DNA from: Coniochaeta sp. PMI_546
Lineage: Eukaryota > Ascomycota > Sordariomycetes > Coniochaetales > Coniochaetaceae
DNA length: 64,000 nt
Assembly: GCA_021432605.1 (NCBI GenBank)
Contig: MU271148.1
Span: forward strand, 2,425,362 to 2,489,361
Reading direction: 5' to 3'
In this document: piece after piece, positions 1 to 11,117 of the stretch
Layout of the letters: each line of letters begins with the position of its first letter
Position numbering within the stretch: position 1 is the stretch's first letter
Translations under genes and position numbers: made by a program
The notes under the pieces: model-generated
Seen by the model: only the letters and a program-made list of their open reading frames with translations
Told to the model about the DNA's origin: nothing
The model's database searches: none

Positions 1-509
1 TAGCTTGAGCAGCTGAGGGGCAACCCCAGAGAACCAGACTTCAGGTTTGACCCGCTTCGGCGGCACCGAAAGCATGGTAGACGCCAGGCTCAATGCCTCA
101 TGTGTGATATTCGCGCCTTGTTTTTGGGGAGTGGCCGCTTCGGATGTCTTCACCGTACTAGACGGATGAACCGCGAAAACGAACTCCAGTGTCCCACGGA
201 CGCCATCAGGACGCAAGGGTAGCGTCGTCAAGATGGCCACCAGTTCTGACCGCAGCCATGGGGGCGCATGGTCCGGGCGTATCAGAATGTTCAAAGCTGG
301 TATGAGGGATAGTGTACCTGTCCTGAAGCAAGTTCAGAACAAAGTTGCCATATCATAGGATACCGCTCGACCTACCTGTGGACCAAGTCATCAAGAGCGC
401 GCTTACCCTCTGTCTGGACCTCTGGTGACGAATTCGGACTAAAAGCTTTGTTTGCATATTCAGCTATTGAGCGAACGAGGTCCTGCCGGGTTTTCTGTGC
501 CAAGGACAT
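1..509 (-). CDS. RNA polymerase II assembly factor Rtp1/Tango6-like, 5' part only
   Basis: The gene runs leftward off the window, so only the first about 150 codons are present. Exon 1 is 509-376 (ATG at 509-507). A 53-nt intron (375-323, donor GTAGGT, acceptor CTTCAG) restores frame into exon 2, which is open to base 1. Exon 2 has phrases I associate with the fungal Rtp1/Tango6 family: an FVFAVHPSS stretch, ANITHEAL, and EVWFSGVAPQLLKL. Rtp1 is an armadillo-type protein that helps nuclear import and assembly of RNA polymerase II in yeast; that role is family knowledge, not visible here. The family assignment rests on remembered motif similarity over a short N-terminal piece, so it is probable rather than certain. 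The intron and coding frame are well supported. Confidence 0.65.
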
Positions 510-749
510 TATGCCCTTTGCGAGTTCGGGCCCTCGAAAGTCGCCGTCACTCCTGATCTAGACGAGATTTGCGCTCCACGCCGTTTCAAACCGTCCTATG
601 TAAGAGCTGGGCTTTCGGACGCAGCTACTTCGGAATAGCGAAGTGGTGTGTGTCTGTCCTAAATAGCTGGCGGATATACGAAAAATATATGGCCTAGATG
701 CAGCTGTGAGGAAAGTTCACCACCCATAAGACTTCAACTTCACGATGAC

Positions 750-1304
750 ATGCCTTCCTCATTATTCGCACTTGCCACTAACCTAGCCGGAGAGAGCAGG
801 ATGACCCACTTCTTTTCCCTGCTCCACGTGGCGCCGTGTCCGCAGTCTTACCATTTATGGACTAGTGTCAATTCGGCGCGTCTTCGACACGCTTCGTGGA
901 ATTGGCGATTTCAACCATCCTCTCCTTCTGACAACTACAATCACCTCTTCGACCTGTCTTTGCCTCGGAGTCTGCAGGAGATGCGATCAGGGTTGATGCC
1001 ATGTTATGCGAGCTTGGGAACGGACGAACAACCTCGAGACCTGATCAGTAGAAGTTCTTTCACAGCTCTCGAAGCCACCTCAATGCACGACGCCTCCCCT
1101 TCAGTCCTCCGATTCCTGTTTTCCGAAAGGAATGTTCACTTGAACCTTTCGGCACTGGACTGGTTGTTCACGTCACTCCCATCTTCTGAACCTGTATCAG
1201 GTATCAAGCTTGACGCGGATGGGATGCGTGATCTCGTGCGTTCCTTCTGGGGCAGCGAGCCAGGCCTGCCGCGAGAATGGGTCTCGGAACTTAACCCTAA
1301 GTAA
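750..1304 (+). CDS. hypothetical protein, 184 codons, single exon
   Basis: An uninterrupted 184-codon frame starts 240 bp upstream of, and divergent from, the Rtp1-like gene. The product is Ser/Leu-rich with several Trp and no signal peptide, membrane segment or recognisable motif. An internal ATG at 801 is an alternative start. I do not recognise a family. Its length is more than chance usually gives in the surrounding intergenic DNA, but no splice structure or domain supports it, so it may be spurious. Confidence 0.3.
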   Translation: MPSSLFALATNLAGESRMTHFFSLLHVAPCPQSYHLWTSVNSARLRHASWNWRFQPSSPSDNYNHLFDLSLPRSLQEMRSGLMPCYASLGTDEQPRDLISRSSFTALEATSMHDASPSVLRFLFSERNVHLNLSALDWLFTSLPSSEPVSGIKLDADGMRDLVRSFWGSEPGLPREWVSELNPK

Positions 1305-2737
1305 TCTGTTGGTTATCACCGAGTCTTGCGCTTATAGTCGTCCAAGTCGCCTTTTAAGTCTGATTCAATTACCAGCAACGTCGGGCGCCGCTGAGAAGTG
1401 GTCCGGGCCGAGCCAGGAACGATGAAGACGGACAGGCGAGGAAGACATTCCAGACATCTCCGGATGCGTGAGCGGTTTTTCACTATGAGCCGGTATGGTA
1501 AGAGCCTCGCGTAGAGGTCGCTCGTCAGGATTGTACCACTGGAACCAGTACTCTGGTCAAGAGGGATTGTTCTGGTGATATGGACTGCCAGTCTGACGTG
1601 GAAGATACGCTTAACGGGTGCTCCTGGTCGTGGGGTTTCCATCTAGTGACGGCTCTTCGTGAGCGTACCACGAGGGTACAAGGGAGAGCGCAGTGTTGGC
1701 CACAAACGACCAAGCCCCGACACTTCACTCCTGCCTAGGATTTGCCTCGCCAGAATCACCAAAGTCTTCCTGCGGTGAGCGAGGATCATATGGCTACAAA
1801 CGGAAAGGTCAACTGGGCTTGGTGCCTCTCACTTGCATCACTGTTACGCTCTCGGCACCTTTGCTACCCATCCACTTCTACCACTCAACCACACGCAGGC
1901 GATACCGGAGTTTCTAAGACATCCAGACTGGCAGTCTGTTCCCAGGACCGTGCTTGGCAACAGCCAGGGCACGTCATAGAAGCATGTAATCCGACCAGGC
2001 GCATCAACCTGTCCTCGAATGGCTTTTCATTCGATCCGGCAGGACGCCAACCTCTTGCCTGGTACCTCCGGGTATCAGGTATTGTTCCTTCGGTGTACCT
2101 ACTCTGGGCTCACACCCGAAGATGATAGCGCGGTTTTTACGGATGTTTTTGTTCGCGCGGTCTGCCCTCCTTAGCCGGTCGCTTGCGATCCCGATGGAGC
2201 GGAAACAAAAATTTGTCCAAGTTGGCAGTGCAGTCACACGGAAAGATTTTCTCGATCCGGTATCCTGGTCCAAGTTACGCTCATTCTCGCTGGTTCGACT
2301 TCTGGTGGTATTGATGATTGCGGCTCCTAATGTGGAATGGATCTGTTAAGAGCCCTGACCTGGTCGGCTCCTGGGGATATTCTACAGAACGATAAAAGCT
2401 GTGCCGGGACCCATCTTGAGTTGGAGTCAGAGCTTCGTGCTCGTCTGGTGCAGTGGATATCCTCTTGTATCTATTCTCAGGCTTGCCAGCGAGGGAGCCT
2501 GCTAAGAGGATCGGCTTCCTGGGAAGCGGTCCTGGCTGTCCCTCTCTCCAGCGATGGCGGGAGGGCGGCCCCTCAAAACGCTGAGGATAAGTCACCCCGC
2601 CTGTAGAAAGTTTGATACGATTGCTAACTAACTTGCGAAGATACCTACAATCATTGCGACAGACTTCACTTGACTCAAGTATAACTAGAATAGTTCGCAA
2701 GAGCGAACGGAGAAAAAGAAAAGAGAAAAAATCAATT
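1305..2737. other. intergenic, no supported gene
   Basis: Several overlapping short frames occur on both strands (longest about 139 codons), none with a recognisable motif or consistent splice structure. I see no repeat or mobile-element signature. Confidence 0.5.
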
Positions 2738-2854
2738 TGACTGGAGCGCGATTCGAACGCGCGCCTCTTACGAGACCAGGTTATCCCAACTCTTCAGAGA
2801 GGAAAGTGCGTGAACACTTGAATCTGGCGCCTTAGACCGCTCGGCCATCCAGCC
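2738..2854 (-). tRNA. tRNA-Leu(CAA) with intron
   Basis: The reverse strand folds as a class II tRNA. The acceptor stem is GGCTGGA/TCCAGTC with one G-T pair and discriminator A. The D-arm is Leu-type (GGCCGAGCGGTCTAAGGC). The anticodon CAA lies at 2820-2818, the long variable arm is TCTC-GTAA-GAGG, and the T-arm is GCGCG-TTCGAAT-CGCGC. A 35-nt intron (about 2816-2782) follows the base after the anticodon, the position used in yeast tRNA-Leu(CAA). No CCA is encoded, as expected in eukaryotes. It reads UUG codons. Confidence 0.95.
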
Positions 2855-3351
2855 AGGTTACATCGCTGATGCGATTGGAAATCAACGCCGCTTAGGGGCT
2901 CTGAAGTCCGCTGCCCACCTGCAAGCAGCGCCATCCAAGAAGAACGGTCGGATTCTTCCAACCTAAAGTATTCATCCTAGTGTAAATCGTTGGATCTGGA
3001 TTTCCCAAGTCCTTGGCACCGTTGTAGATCCTAAAAGGCTTGATTCACTAGTCGTTGCGACCCCCTTGGCAGTTGAGCCAATGATGATTGTCAGTGACGT
3101 CAACAGCTTGAAGTGTAATTCGGGGTACTTGCATCCGCGACGCGCTACGCCTCGGAGATGAAGCAACCTGCATCTTACTGGTTAAATCGCATTGTTTCAT
3201 GACTCGTTCTTCTGGAGGTAATCCTGAACTTGGTTCTCCCATCTCTCGCTTTGTTTTCCTTCAAAACTGTACAAATGTCATTCTGTCCTTCGCTTTGATC
3301 GCGGAGAGGAACTGGACCCGTCGCTTGTGACATCCGGTAACAGTCGACAAG
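2855..3351. other. intergenic, promoter side of the App1-like gene
   Basis: No gene is supported. It separates the tRNA-Leu, transcribed leftward, from the App1-like gene on the plus strand, so it should hold that gene's promoter. No clear TATA element stands out. Confidence 0.4.
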
Positions 3352-4934
3352 ATGGCGCTCCGTACCGTGTCTCACCTGTTATGGCTTTTGCCATCGGTCC
3401 TCGCTATTCCTGCACCGCATCCTATGATCACGCCTGCCCCGGCACTTGTACCACGAGATCCGGGAGTTGTTGCAGAAAGACAGCTCGATAGCATCGGAAG
3501 CTACATCGGCAGTGTCATCAGCGACATTGGTAGCGATGTCTCCAGCTTCGTCGCATCCGGCGTTCCGCAGTTCTTCGCAGGACTACCGACCGGCACCCAA
3601 GTTCAAAAGTCACTGGGTATATCAGACTCAGACCTTGCGGCAACGCCAACCCAAGTCCTCAATGTCCCTGCATACGGCAACTGGACCAACGCAGGCTGGA
3701 ACGTTCGCGTGCACGGCAACGTCTTCAAGCAGCCAAACATATCGAGGGAGAAACTCGATGACCTTGCCAATATCTTCCTCATCGATGTAGACATCAAGAA
3801 TCTCCCAGCGGACCAGCAGGCTCAAGCCAGGAACCTGACGTCCGAGATATATGTGGTGCAGCAGAGGCACGTCAACGTCACTGTGACCTTTGCCAACGAC
3901 GTTGCCGTCAAGCCAGAGACAGACAGCGGTGCGATAAACGCCGCCGGCGGTGCCCAGGTTATACAATTACCCTACGAGACGACGGATGAAGGCGACTTCG
4001 ATGCCTTCCTGGTGTTGTTCAACAGCACAGGCCCGAACGGTGGCCACATGATGGGCGGAAACGAGACGGACCGGATCCAGACTCTCAACATGTATATCAA
4101 TGGCACCGACACCGGAAACGCGACAGCATACCTGGTGCCCCCGAGAGGCCTCACCGTCGTCTCGGACATTGATGATATCCTCCGCGTCACGAAGATCTAC
4201 GACCCAAAGGAGGGACTGTTGAACTCCTTTGCTCGTCCTTTCACTCCTTGGCTGAACATGCCCGAGATATATGCCAACTGGTCCAAGACGGTGCCCAATT
4301 TGCACTATCACTACCTGACGACTACGCCTGAGCAGGTCACCAGGAATTACATGGAGTATGTATCGCTCGTCGTGCCAGGCTACACTTTATTGCCCTTGAC
4401 TGACTGACGTGCCGCAGCTACATCTACAAGACCTACCCGCTAGGGAGCTTTGACACCCGTCCCCTCAACTTCTCCGACGTATCCGCAACCCTCGCGATCC
4501 GCAAGTTCCTCCTCGACCGCATCTTCCAGACCTTCCCGCAGCGCAAGTTCATCCTCGTCGGCGACACGAGCAACTCGGACATCATGAGGGACTACCCCCA
4601 GCTGACCAAGGACTACCCCGGCCAGGTGCAGTGCATCTTCCTCCGCAACACGAGCAGCACCGACTCGGCCGACAGGTTTCCCTACGACACCTCCGGGTTC
4701 AAGGACCTGCCGCAGAACCAGTACATGTTCTTCAACGTCCCCGACGATCTCAAGAACCTGGACATTGTCAACGGCCAGTGTTATAACTCGACTGTCAAGC
4801 AGAACTTGACGTTTAGCGAGCAGGGGCTGCCGTTTGGTCTTTCGAAGAATGCTGCTGGTGCAGTCAGGGCGTCGATTCTGTTTGAGACGGCGGCTGTTGC
4901 TTTCGTTGTAATGATTTTAACAGTGTTCACATGA
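3352..4934 (+). CDS. secreted, probably GPI-anchored App1-like (DUF2183) protein
   Basis: Two exons (3352-4355, 4418-4934; intron with donor GTATGT, acceptor GCCGCAG) encode 506 aa. The N-terminus is a signal peptide (hydrophobic core about residues 8-18, small residues before AIPAPHP). The body has many N-x-S/T sites, consistent with secretion. The C-terminus ends in small residues followed by a hydrophobic tail with nothing after it, typical of a GPI signal. Residues 265-285 read LTVVSDIDDILRV, the phosphatase motif of the App1 family (Mg-dependent phosphatidate phosphatase in yeast), but the usual DxDxT Thr is Ile276. The later LVGDTSNSD segment matches the family's second acidic motif. 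App1 in yeast is cytosolic; this looks like the extracellular branch, whose substrate I do not know. Confidence 0.85.
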
Positions 4935-7900
4935 TTCAGCTCAACCATGAGGGATGCTTTGGATGGGAAGCATGGGGTCGTTGGTTCGTTTGACATGCGA
5001 TATTTCTTGTTCAAGCTTTGGCCAGAGGACGTTGTGGGTGTCTTGTTAGAGACGCCACGAGTCAGAGAACCCAGAAACTGCGTCCTGGCATTGGCTGTAT
5101 TAGGATGTGGGTGCGAAAGCTGGAGCTCGTCGTTAATTTGATTCGATGTCGGCTCTGCCAATTATCAATAATTCTTGGCGAGGAAAAGGGGTTTAGAGCT
5201 GAACAAGAATAGGAGTCTTGAGGCAGCAGTGGATGTAGAATGCAGCTTATGCTCTCCCGGCAGCTGGCTTTGAAAAGGCGAAAAGGCGCAAACGACGTGC
5301 CATTCTGTCTAATACATTTCTCAAAGCCCACTTCATACGATTCGAAAATGCTTTTCTACTGCAAAGCCTGTTGCCAATGGTGATCACAATAGTCAGTTCG
5401 CTGCCATATAAGAGATATCCGGACTCGGTAGCGAAAGCACTCGCTATGGCCACCGGGCAAGACCCTTCGAAAATGCAACAAAATTGCACCTTCCTTTGAA
5501 GCCGATATAGACACACCTTGCCAAAAATTCCGGCTGCAACAAGGCTCCGCGGATCGCATCCGGCGGTGTTGTGCGACCGTTTCAAGGTCAAGCCCTCGAA
5601 CAGATTGAGCACTTTCCCTGAGGGCACGGTGACATACACGATGCCACCACCTTTCTTTCTCGGCCCCAAGGCAATCTAATCTGCCCGAGCGCAGGCGAGT
5701 ACCTAATCGTGCAGGCTGTCAGACTGCGGCTGACGGTGCTGCGGCAGGTATAACATGCATACGCATAAGCGTGCCGCAATAGGTGACCGGCAAGCGTTAC
5801 ATGGCGATACTACAAGGCATCAAGCAACAAACAGGATTGGGTGGGGGTTCAGCGTTGGACGCCTGGTCAGAAGTGACAGCCTTGCTCCATTGTGACAAAT
5901 ACTCTTCTATTGATCTCGTGTTTGATTAAGCGTGCTATAGCCCGACTTTTAGTGTACTGCAATTCGACGTAAGGGCACAAATATGTGTTTGCCCGTGTTT
6001 GATTTTACAATAGATATGCGCCAGTGATTTCTCTACAGAGCGTTGGTGATAGATATCCTGTCAGGCCTGTCTAGGTATCGAGATCAAACTTTGAGGCATG
6101 TCACACGCATAATTGGATATCGGGCCGCAGCAAAACCATATCTCCATCGGCTACACAGAAGTTTCGGTACCGGAGAGGAAGATAGATTGAGCAGCAACCG
6201 AGGAAATTGCTGGGAAGCAGACTTGCAGCTCGCGACATATGTTTGACCCTGTTATCCATGTGGCGCGGTATCCGTTCTGCCAACCGGCCAGGATTCGCAT
6301 CACGACAACACCCTTGTAACGACCTCTTGCGGGATTTGGGGACCTTGGTGTTTATGCGCATATGCAAGCGCCACTACATTCGTCATTGGCCATTATGGGG
6401 GCGTTATTGAAGATGCTGACGTATGATTGTCAAAGATCGAACCTGATCGGGCAAGCTTCATATGCAGGAGCTTTCATAGCCTTGTTGGCTCGGAGAAGGC
6501 ATGTCGAAAAGGATCTTGAACCTTTGAGCGCAGACCCAGCCGTTTGGTAACCCAAGAGTAGCAATCGCACAAGTAAGCCATATGTTGTAGGCTTCGTCCT
6601 GGATCGTGTTCAGCAGTGTAGGAGGACATGCATATCGACGCAATTGCGGGTTTTGGTTGCCAGTACACAGTCGGGACATTGAAAGCACTTCATGGCACTT
6701 CAACATATCCTGTGATGGAGGCCTGGGATGCCAACCAGTCAGACATGAACGAAGTATGATAATTGTCCACCCAGTCTTGCCAAGCTCGGAATACTCAGGT
6801 TAATAATGTCGTGGATGAGGAGCTTCTTATCATGCTGCCTTCATTGCCATTGAGCCGAAGCCTATCAAGTATCAAGTTCCCGTCACAGTTTCGGCGCTTT
6901 CTCCGAGCACTATTGAGAAATGATGCGGCCTCAAGCCACAGGAAGAGAGAGAAGGCCTGACAAACAAAGTGCAAATACAACCATGAAAACTTGAAAACGC
7001 TATCCCTGAGTCCACCGTCAGCGAGAAGAGTGGTCACCAAAGCGGCCGGCTGCATCCAAGCCGCATGAAGCTTGGTCCAGTCTGGTAGGTAGTCAGGGTA
7101 CGTGTAGGTTTCCAGGTGAGTCGAAATAGAGTAGGTCGGGAAGCAATGGAGCGCTGTGGTTGGTGAAGTGTGGCATGCCGTCCAGCAGCGACCGTACTCT
7201 GGTATGGGTGTGGTATGACGAGATATTGGCATACAAGGGGAGGAGGAAGCGATTATCTAAGCTAGCGGGGGCGCCTCTAACCACAATCGGCTCGCTTGCG
7301 GGATCTTTCCGTTCCTCGGCCATGTGGATCGCTGCCGAGTGGATCAAGTGGCGGTCCACTGAGACAACCTCTGCCCGTCTGCCATCATCCACCCGTCATC
7401 CACCCACCAAACATTTCTCCCTCTTTTTGCTCCATCAGCCTCAATGGGCTGTTCCTGGCCTCACTTCTCCCCAACTTGAATGCTGTACGACCCTTTGTAC
7501 GACTCGAATGGCGTGGGTATGTGTGAGTTCAACGGATCCGTGTGGGGATCGCGAACCCGCAGCGCTTGGAAACCCCCGCGACTGGTCAGGCGAACCGACC
7601 AAGGACATTCCAGGGCTCCAGCACCATCTTCGAAGTCGACAAGTGTGTCTCCATTCAAGACTCCTTGGCTGAATTCGAGTTTTCCATGATGGGGGGTGCA
7701 ATGCTTATGCGCCTAAGCAGCCTATTTGCTGTCTCTTGATCGCGGCATTGTCTTTAGTCCCTACTAAAGAATCCTTGATGCCGAGTGACGAGTGGGTTAC
7801 TGTGGTGTCCGACATTTCTATCATATATCATATTTCCCCCGTCATGTCGTTCCGTCTAGGCGTCTTCCACCAGCCTTCTCCTTGAAGCATCTTGCAATGT

Positions 7901-8533
7901 GGGCCTAGTTCGGCTCTTCCAGTCCTCGAGTTTGTCTTAGTACGGTTACATTTTGGATCTCCAGCATCGTGAAGGTGTATCAAGTGGTACGACTTGGATC
8001 CGCAACAAGCTTGAATTTCACTAAATGTTCTATCAAATCTTATCGAGACTCTAGGATCTGTGATCATCGAGGCTAGGCATGGGTGTCAATGGATGCCAGG
8101 GAGGTACGCCACAACCAGAGCGGACCCCTGTTCAACCATCCCGGCTCCTTTTCACATCCTCACATATTACTCCTTCGCTGGCACAATCTGAGCTGCCTAT
8201 ACTTCCTCAACAGCTTCGATTCTGATCGGTCCTCAGATCGGGTCCTCTGCCCTGCCTTCACTGCTAGGTGGTCCATAACCGCAGGCGAATGACCCGACGT
8301 CGCTACGTGAATTCCGACATCTACCCGCTTATATATATAGAGCGCCTCCCTCGCACTCTTTCAACCACATCGTACTGTCGCAACACACTCCATACGACGC
8401 GACGACCCGCGGGTTCAATAGCAGTGCTAAATTGACCAAGTACCTCTCTCGCAGACTCTCCGCCTCCAAACCTGACATCACGTCAGCGAAGCTCTGCAAA
8501 GATCTATCAACTTTTGCGCAGCCAGCATTCATC
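4935..8533. other. long gene-poor stretch
   Basis: About 3.6 kb with only short, overlapping frames on both strands (up to 170 codons at 7160-7672). None has a recognisable motif, coherent splicing or repeat structure. I see no long terminal repeats or transposase words. It may hold noncoding RNA or decayed sequence; nothing can be asserted. Confidence 0.5.
8330..8339 (+). promoter_or_regulatory. TATA box of the small Cys-rich gene
   Basis: A run TATATATATA lies 195 bp upstream of the ATG at 8534 and is followed by a C/T-rich stretch. The placement fits a TATA-type promoter with a leader of roughly 150 nt. The leader length is inferred. Confidence 0.5.
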
Positions 8534-8954
8534 ATGAGCGGAAGCGGTGGTTTCCCCAAATACCGGTGCAAGTACTTCTCAACCCACGGCTGTGACAAAT
8601 GGGTCCTGGTGATGAACGCACCATGCCCCTACTGTGTCGTAGGTCTTGCATTTTGCACTCCTTGGAGTATCGGGCGTGTTCTGACCGTGTATACTATAGG
8701 CCGCTGGTCGTGATGCTCTCGACTTGCCTGCTGAGCAGTCCTTCATTCGTCCTCGGGAGGTCTGTCTCCCAGTCGTCCACCAAGGGACGATAACCTACAC
8801 GATAATGGATCTTGTGCAGACGGGCCAGCCTGGGAGTTATTGGGCACTGCGGCGCAAGACCACCCAGCAGCCACTGATGCCCACCATTACGACCAGTGAC
8901 ACGCCTGGGATCGTGTTGCCGACCACCGGGATGGGCACGCATGCCATCTATTAG
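8534..8954 (+). CDS. small Cys-rich putative zinc-binding orphan, 119 aa
   Basis: Two exons (8534-8638, 8700-8954) are joined by a 61-nt intron with donor GTAGGT and acceptor ACTATAG. The splice is phase 0 and the joined frame is open to a TAG at 8952. Residues 12-34 contain Cys12-x7-Cys20-x10-Cys31-x2-Cys34, a plausible single zinc site. The rest is hydrophilic and ends in a Thr/Pro/Gly-rich tail. No signal peptide or membrane segment is visible. I do not recognise the family. The consistent splice, the upstream TATA box and its isolation in a 6-kb gene-poor region suggest a real, possibly lineage-restricted gene. Its cysteine spacing is loosely like the modules of the gene at 22492, but the last ligand is Cys rather than His. 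Confidence 0.6.
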
Positions 8955-11117
8955 AACTGGAAGGAAGCTTGACGCCGTGGAGCAGCAGTGATGACGCCCT
9001 TTCTATAATGTTAAACCTCGACGGTTGAAGGAGATGAGAATCTATGAAAAAATCAAGGGCCACACCGATGGCGGCCATCACACCTCAAGGATTGAAGGGA
9101 GACGAGGTTTTGTTTGACGGTGCGCATGACGCTGCACACGACCAGATTGTTACTGGTCCCCAGAAGGGGTTCCTAGATGTTGCGGCGCTATGATCTTGGC
9201 CGAGTCTGCAAGCACATCTGTTTACAAGACAGGAGATCACGAATACGTGACCTCACCTGAGCTTAGATAATCATTTAATGAGAGAGGTACATACAACTTG
9301 GCTTCTGCCGTACGACCGGCCAGTGACGGGTTTAGCAATCCACTCGCAGTGGTTTCCCCACGGCTCAACAGATGTCACATGCGTCCAGAATAAGCCAGTA
9401 AACAGAGGTGTTGCGGAGTTCTTAAGGGCTGGCATTCTGAGCTGTCACAAATGCGACCTATATGTTCGGACTGGAGGGAATATCGTGTTTCCACAGCGGA
9501 AGGGCCTCGGGCGCTTGCCCAGACGGGAAATATCTACCAGAAGACACGACGATTTCGCCATCACTCTCTTGATATTTCATCAGCGTAAGTAGGAGGCTGT
9601 TGTGATGAGTCCAGTGTGCGTGCGATGCGCAAGTTTTCGCCGTATGTGGATCCGGAACATGCTGTCACATGGTCCCGGGGATTGGAATCGAAACGAGGTT
9701 CGTTTTCCGCACCCCCGTTCCCCATTCCCAGAGTCCAAGAAAGGTCTGTACCAGGGGCCGGCTCGGCTCCAGCCACGGTCCTCCGACCACCCAACCGACT
9801 TGCATTTGGTGGGCCGGCTAATTGGCCGAGCAGCAGCTGTCAGATTCCTTGCACAGCTGAGACAGCTCCCATTTTCCACAGCCTTGGCGAATTGTGCAGC
9901 GTGCTTTGACCCTTCGTTGACGGGGAGGCTCTCAGATGTCTCGGCAGTGACGCCGTTGCCAAGCCACGATCGGGTGAAGTCGAGTTTGCTGGGGGGTTCT
10001 TGCGCCATCACGTGGAATGAGATTATGAGCCCCTACCCATCAGTGGGTCATCGGAAGCTCAACCGCTAGCGTCGTCCGATTCACCATTTGCAAAACTCTG
10101 AGCTAAGTCAAACAGGGGTGGTCCTGGTAGGGCTTCTAGGGGACGAGCCGACAGTGCTGCGCCATCCCGCGGAAGATGACTAGAACCACGGAAGGAGAGC
10201 AGAGAAGGAACCGAATAAGGGGAGATGACTAGTGGTCGACAATGGACGAGCTGAACGTCGATCTTATCTATCTTACACACACGAGGGCAGTCTAGGCACC
10301 AAACTTACATTCTTAACAGCATGCTTCGAGTAGAGTTATATCCTTGGAAGGAAAAGATTTCGAGATCTTTCATGTATCACCCTCTGGCTTCTCTGGGGTT
10401 GAGAAGCTTTAAGGACCAGAGAGCTACCCCTTCTGAGTACCGAGACCCAGCAATGGCAATTAAGCTCGCCCCAACAATATCCCTAGGGATTTAGCAGGCA
10501 AGGTAAGCTCTTCCTCCATGTTCCACCACCGGGGTTGGATGTGGGGCCATACTGTGTGACCCAAGGACGTAAGGACACATAGAATGTCTGACCCATCAAT
10601 TCCTCCATGGCTTCTACACCTATATGTGTGTTAAGTGATACCGTACCTGGCTTATTGACTCGATGACGTGGACACTCAATTGTCTTCTATGCTTATATTT
10701 AGCTAAGAAGCAAAGACGCGAGGCATACCTCTCGGTGACAAGTACGCCTCCTTTTCCTCGTGCGTTAGACATATGAATACCTGGGTAGTTTGACCGCTTT
10801 CCAAAAATCAAGTTGACTGAGACCATGGAGAGGGTGGTGACATACTTGTATACCCTATGTAACTATCAATGCCGAATAAGCAAAACGAGCCAGAGATTGT
10901 GAAGAAAGGGAAGCCCAACGCCTGTTTCATATGAGAACGGAACCGAAACACCAAATCATGGATGCCGTCCAACGAGGGTCGGAAAGGGGTATACCAAGTG
11001 AATGCTAGAATGAAAAACACCAGCCGATGACAAAAAGCAGTCCCATACAAAGGAGAAACCCAACGGAAGGTGAACTATTCAAGACGGGAGGTGTGGGGAA
11101 GGAAATCATCTTCAAGC
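8955..11117. other. gene-poor intergenic stretch
   Basis: About 2.2 kb with overlapping anonymous frames only (longest about 155 codons at 9602-10069, no motif). No repeat, tRNA or mobile element was recognised. Confidence 0.5.

Noticed and set aside
1316-2700. Overlapping frames of 60-139 codons on both strands
   Set aside because: No motif, no coherent splice structure, heavy mutual overlap; typical chance frames in GC-balanced fungal DNA.
7160-7672. 170-codon plus-strand frame
   Set aside because: Low-complexity mix without motif, overlaps other frames, no splice partners or promoter signal.
9602-10069. 155-codon plus-strand frame
   Set aside because: Opposite strand has a similar-length frame (143 codons) and neither shows a family motif.
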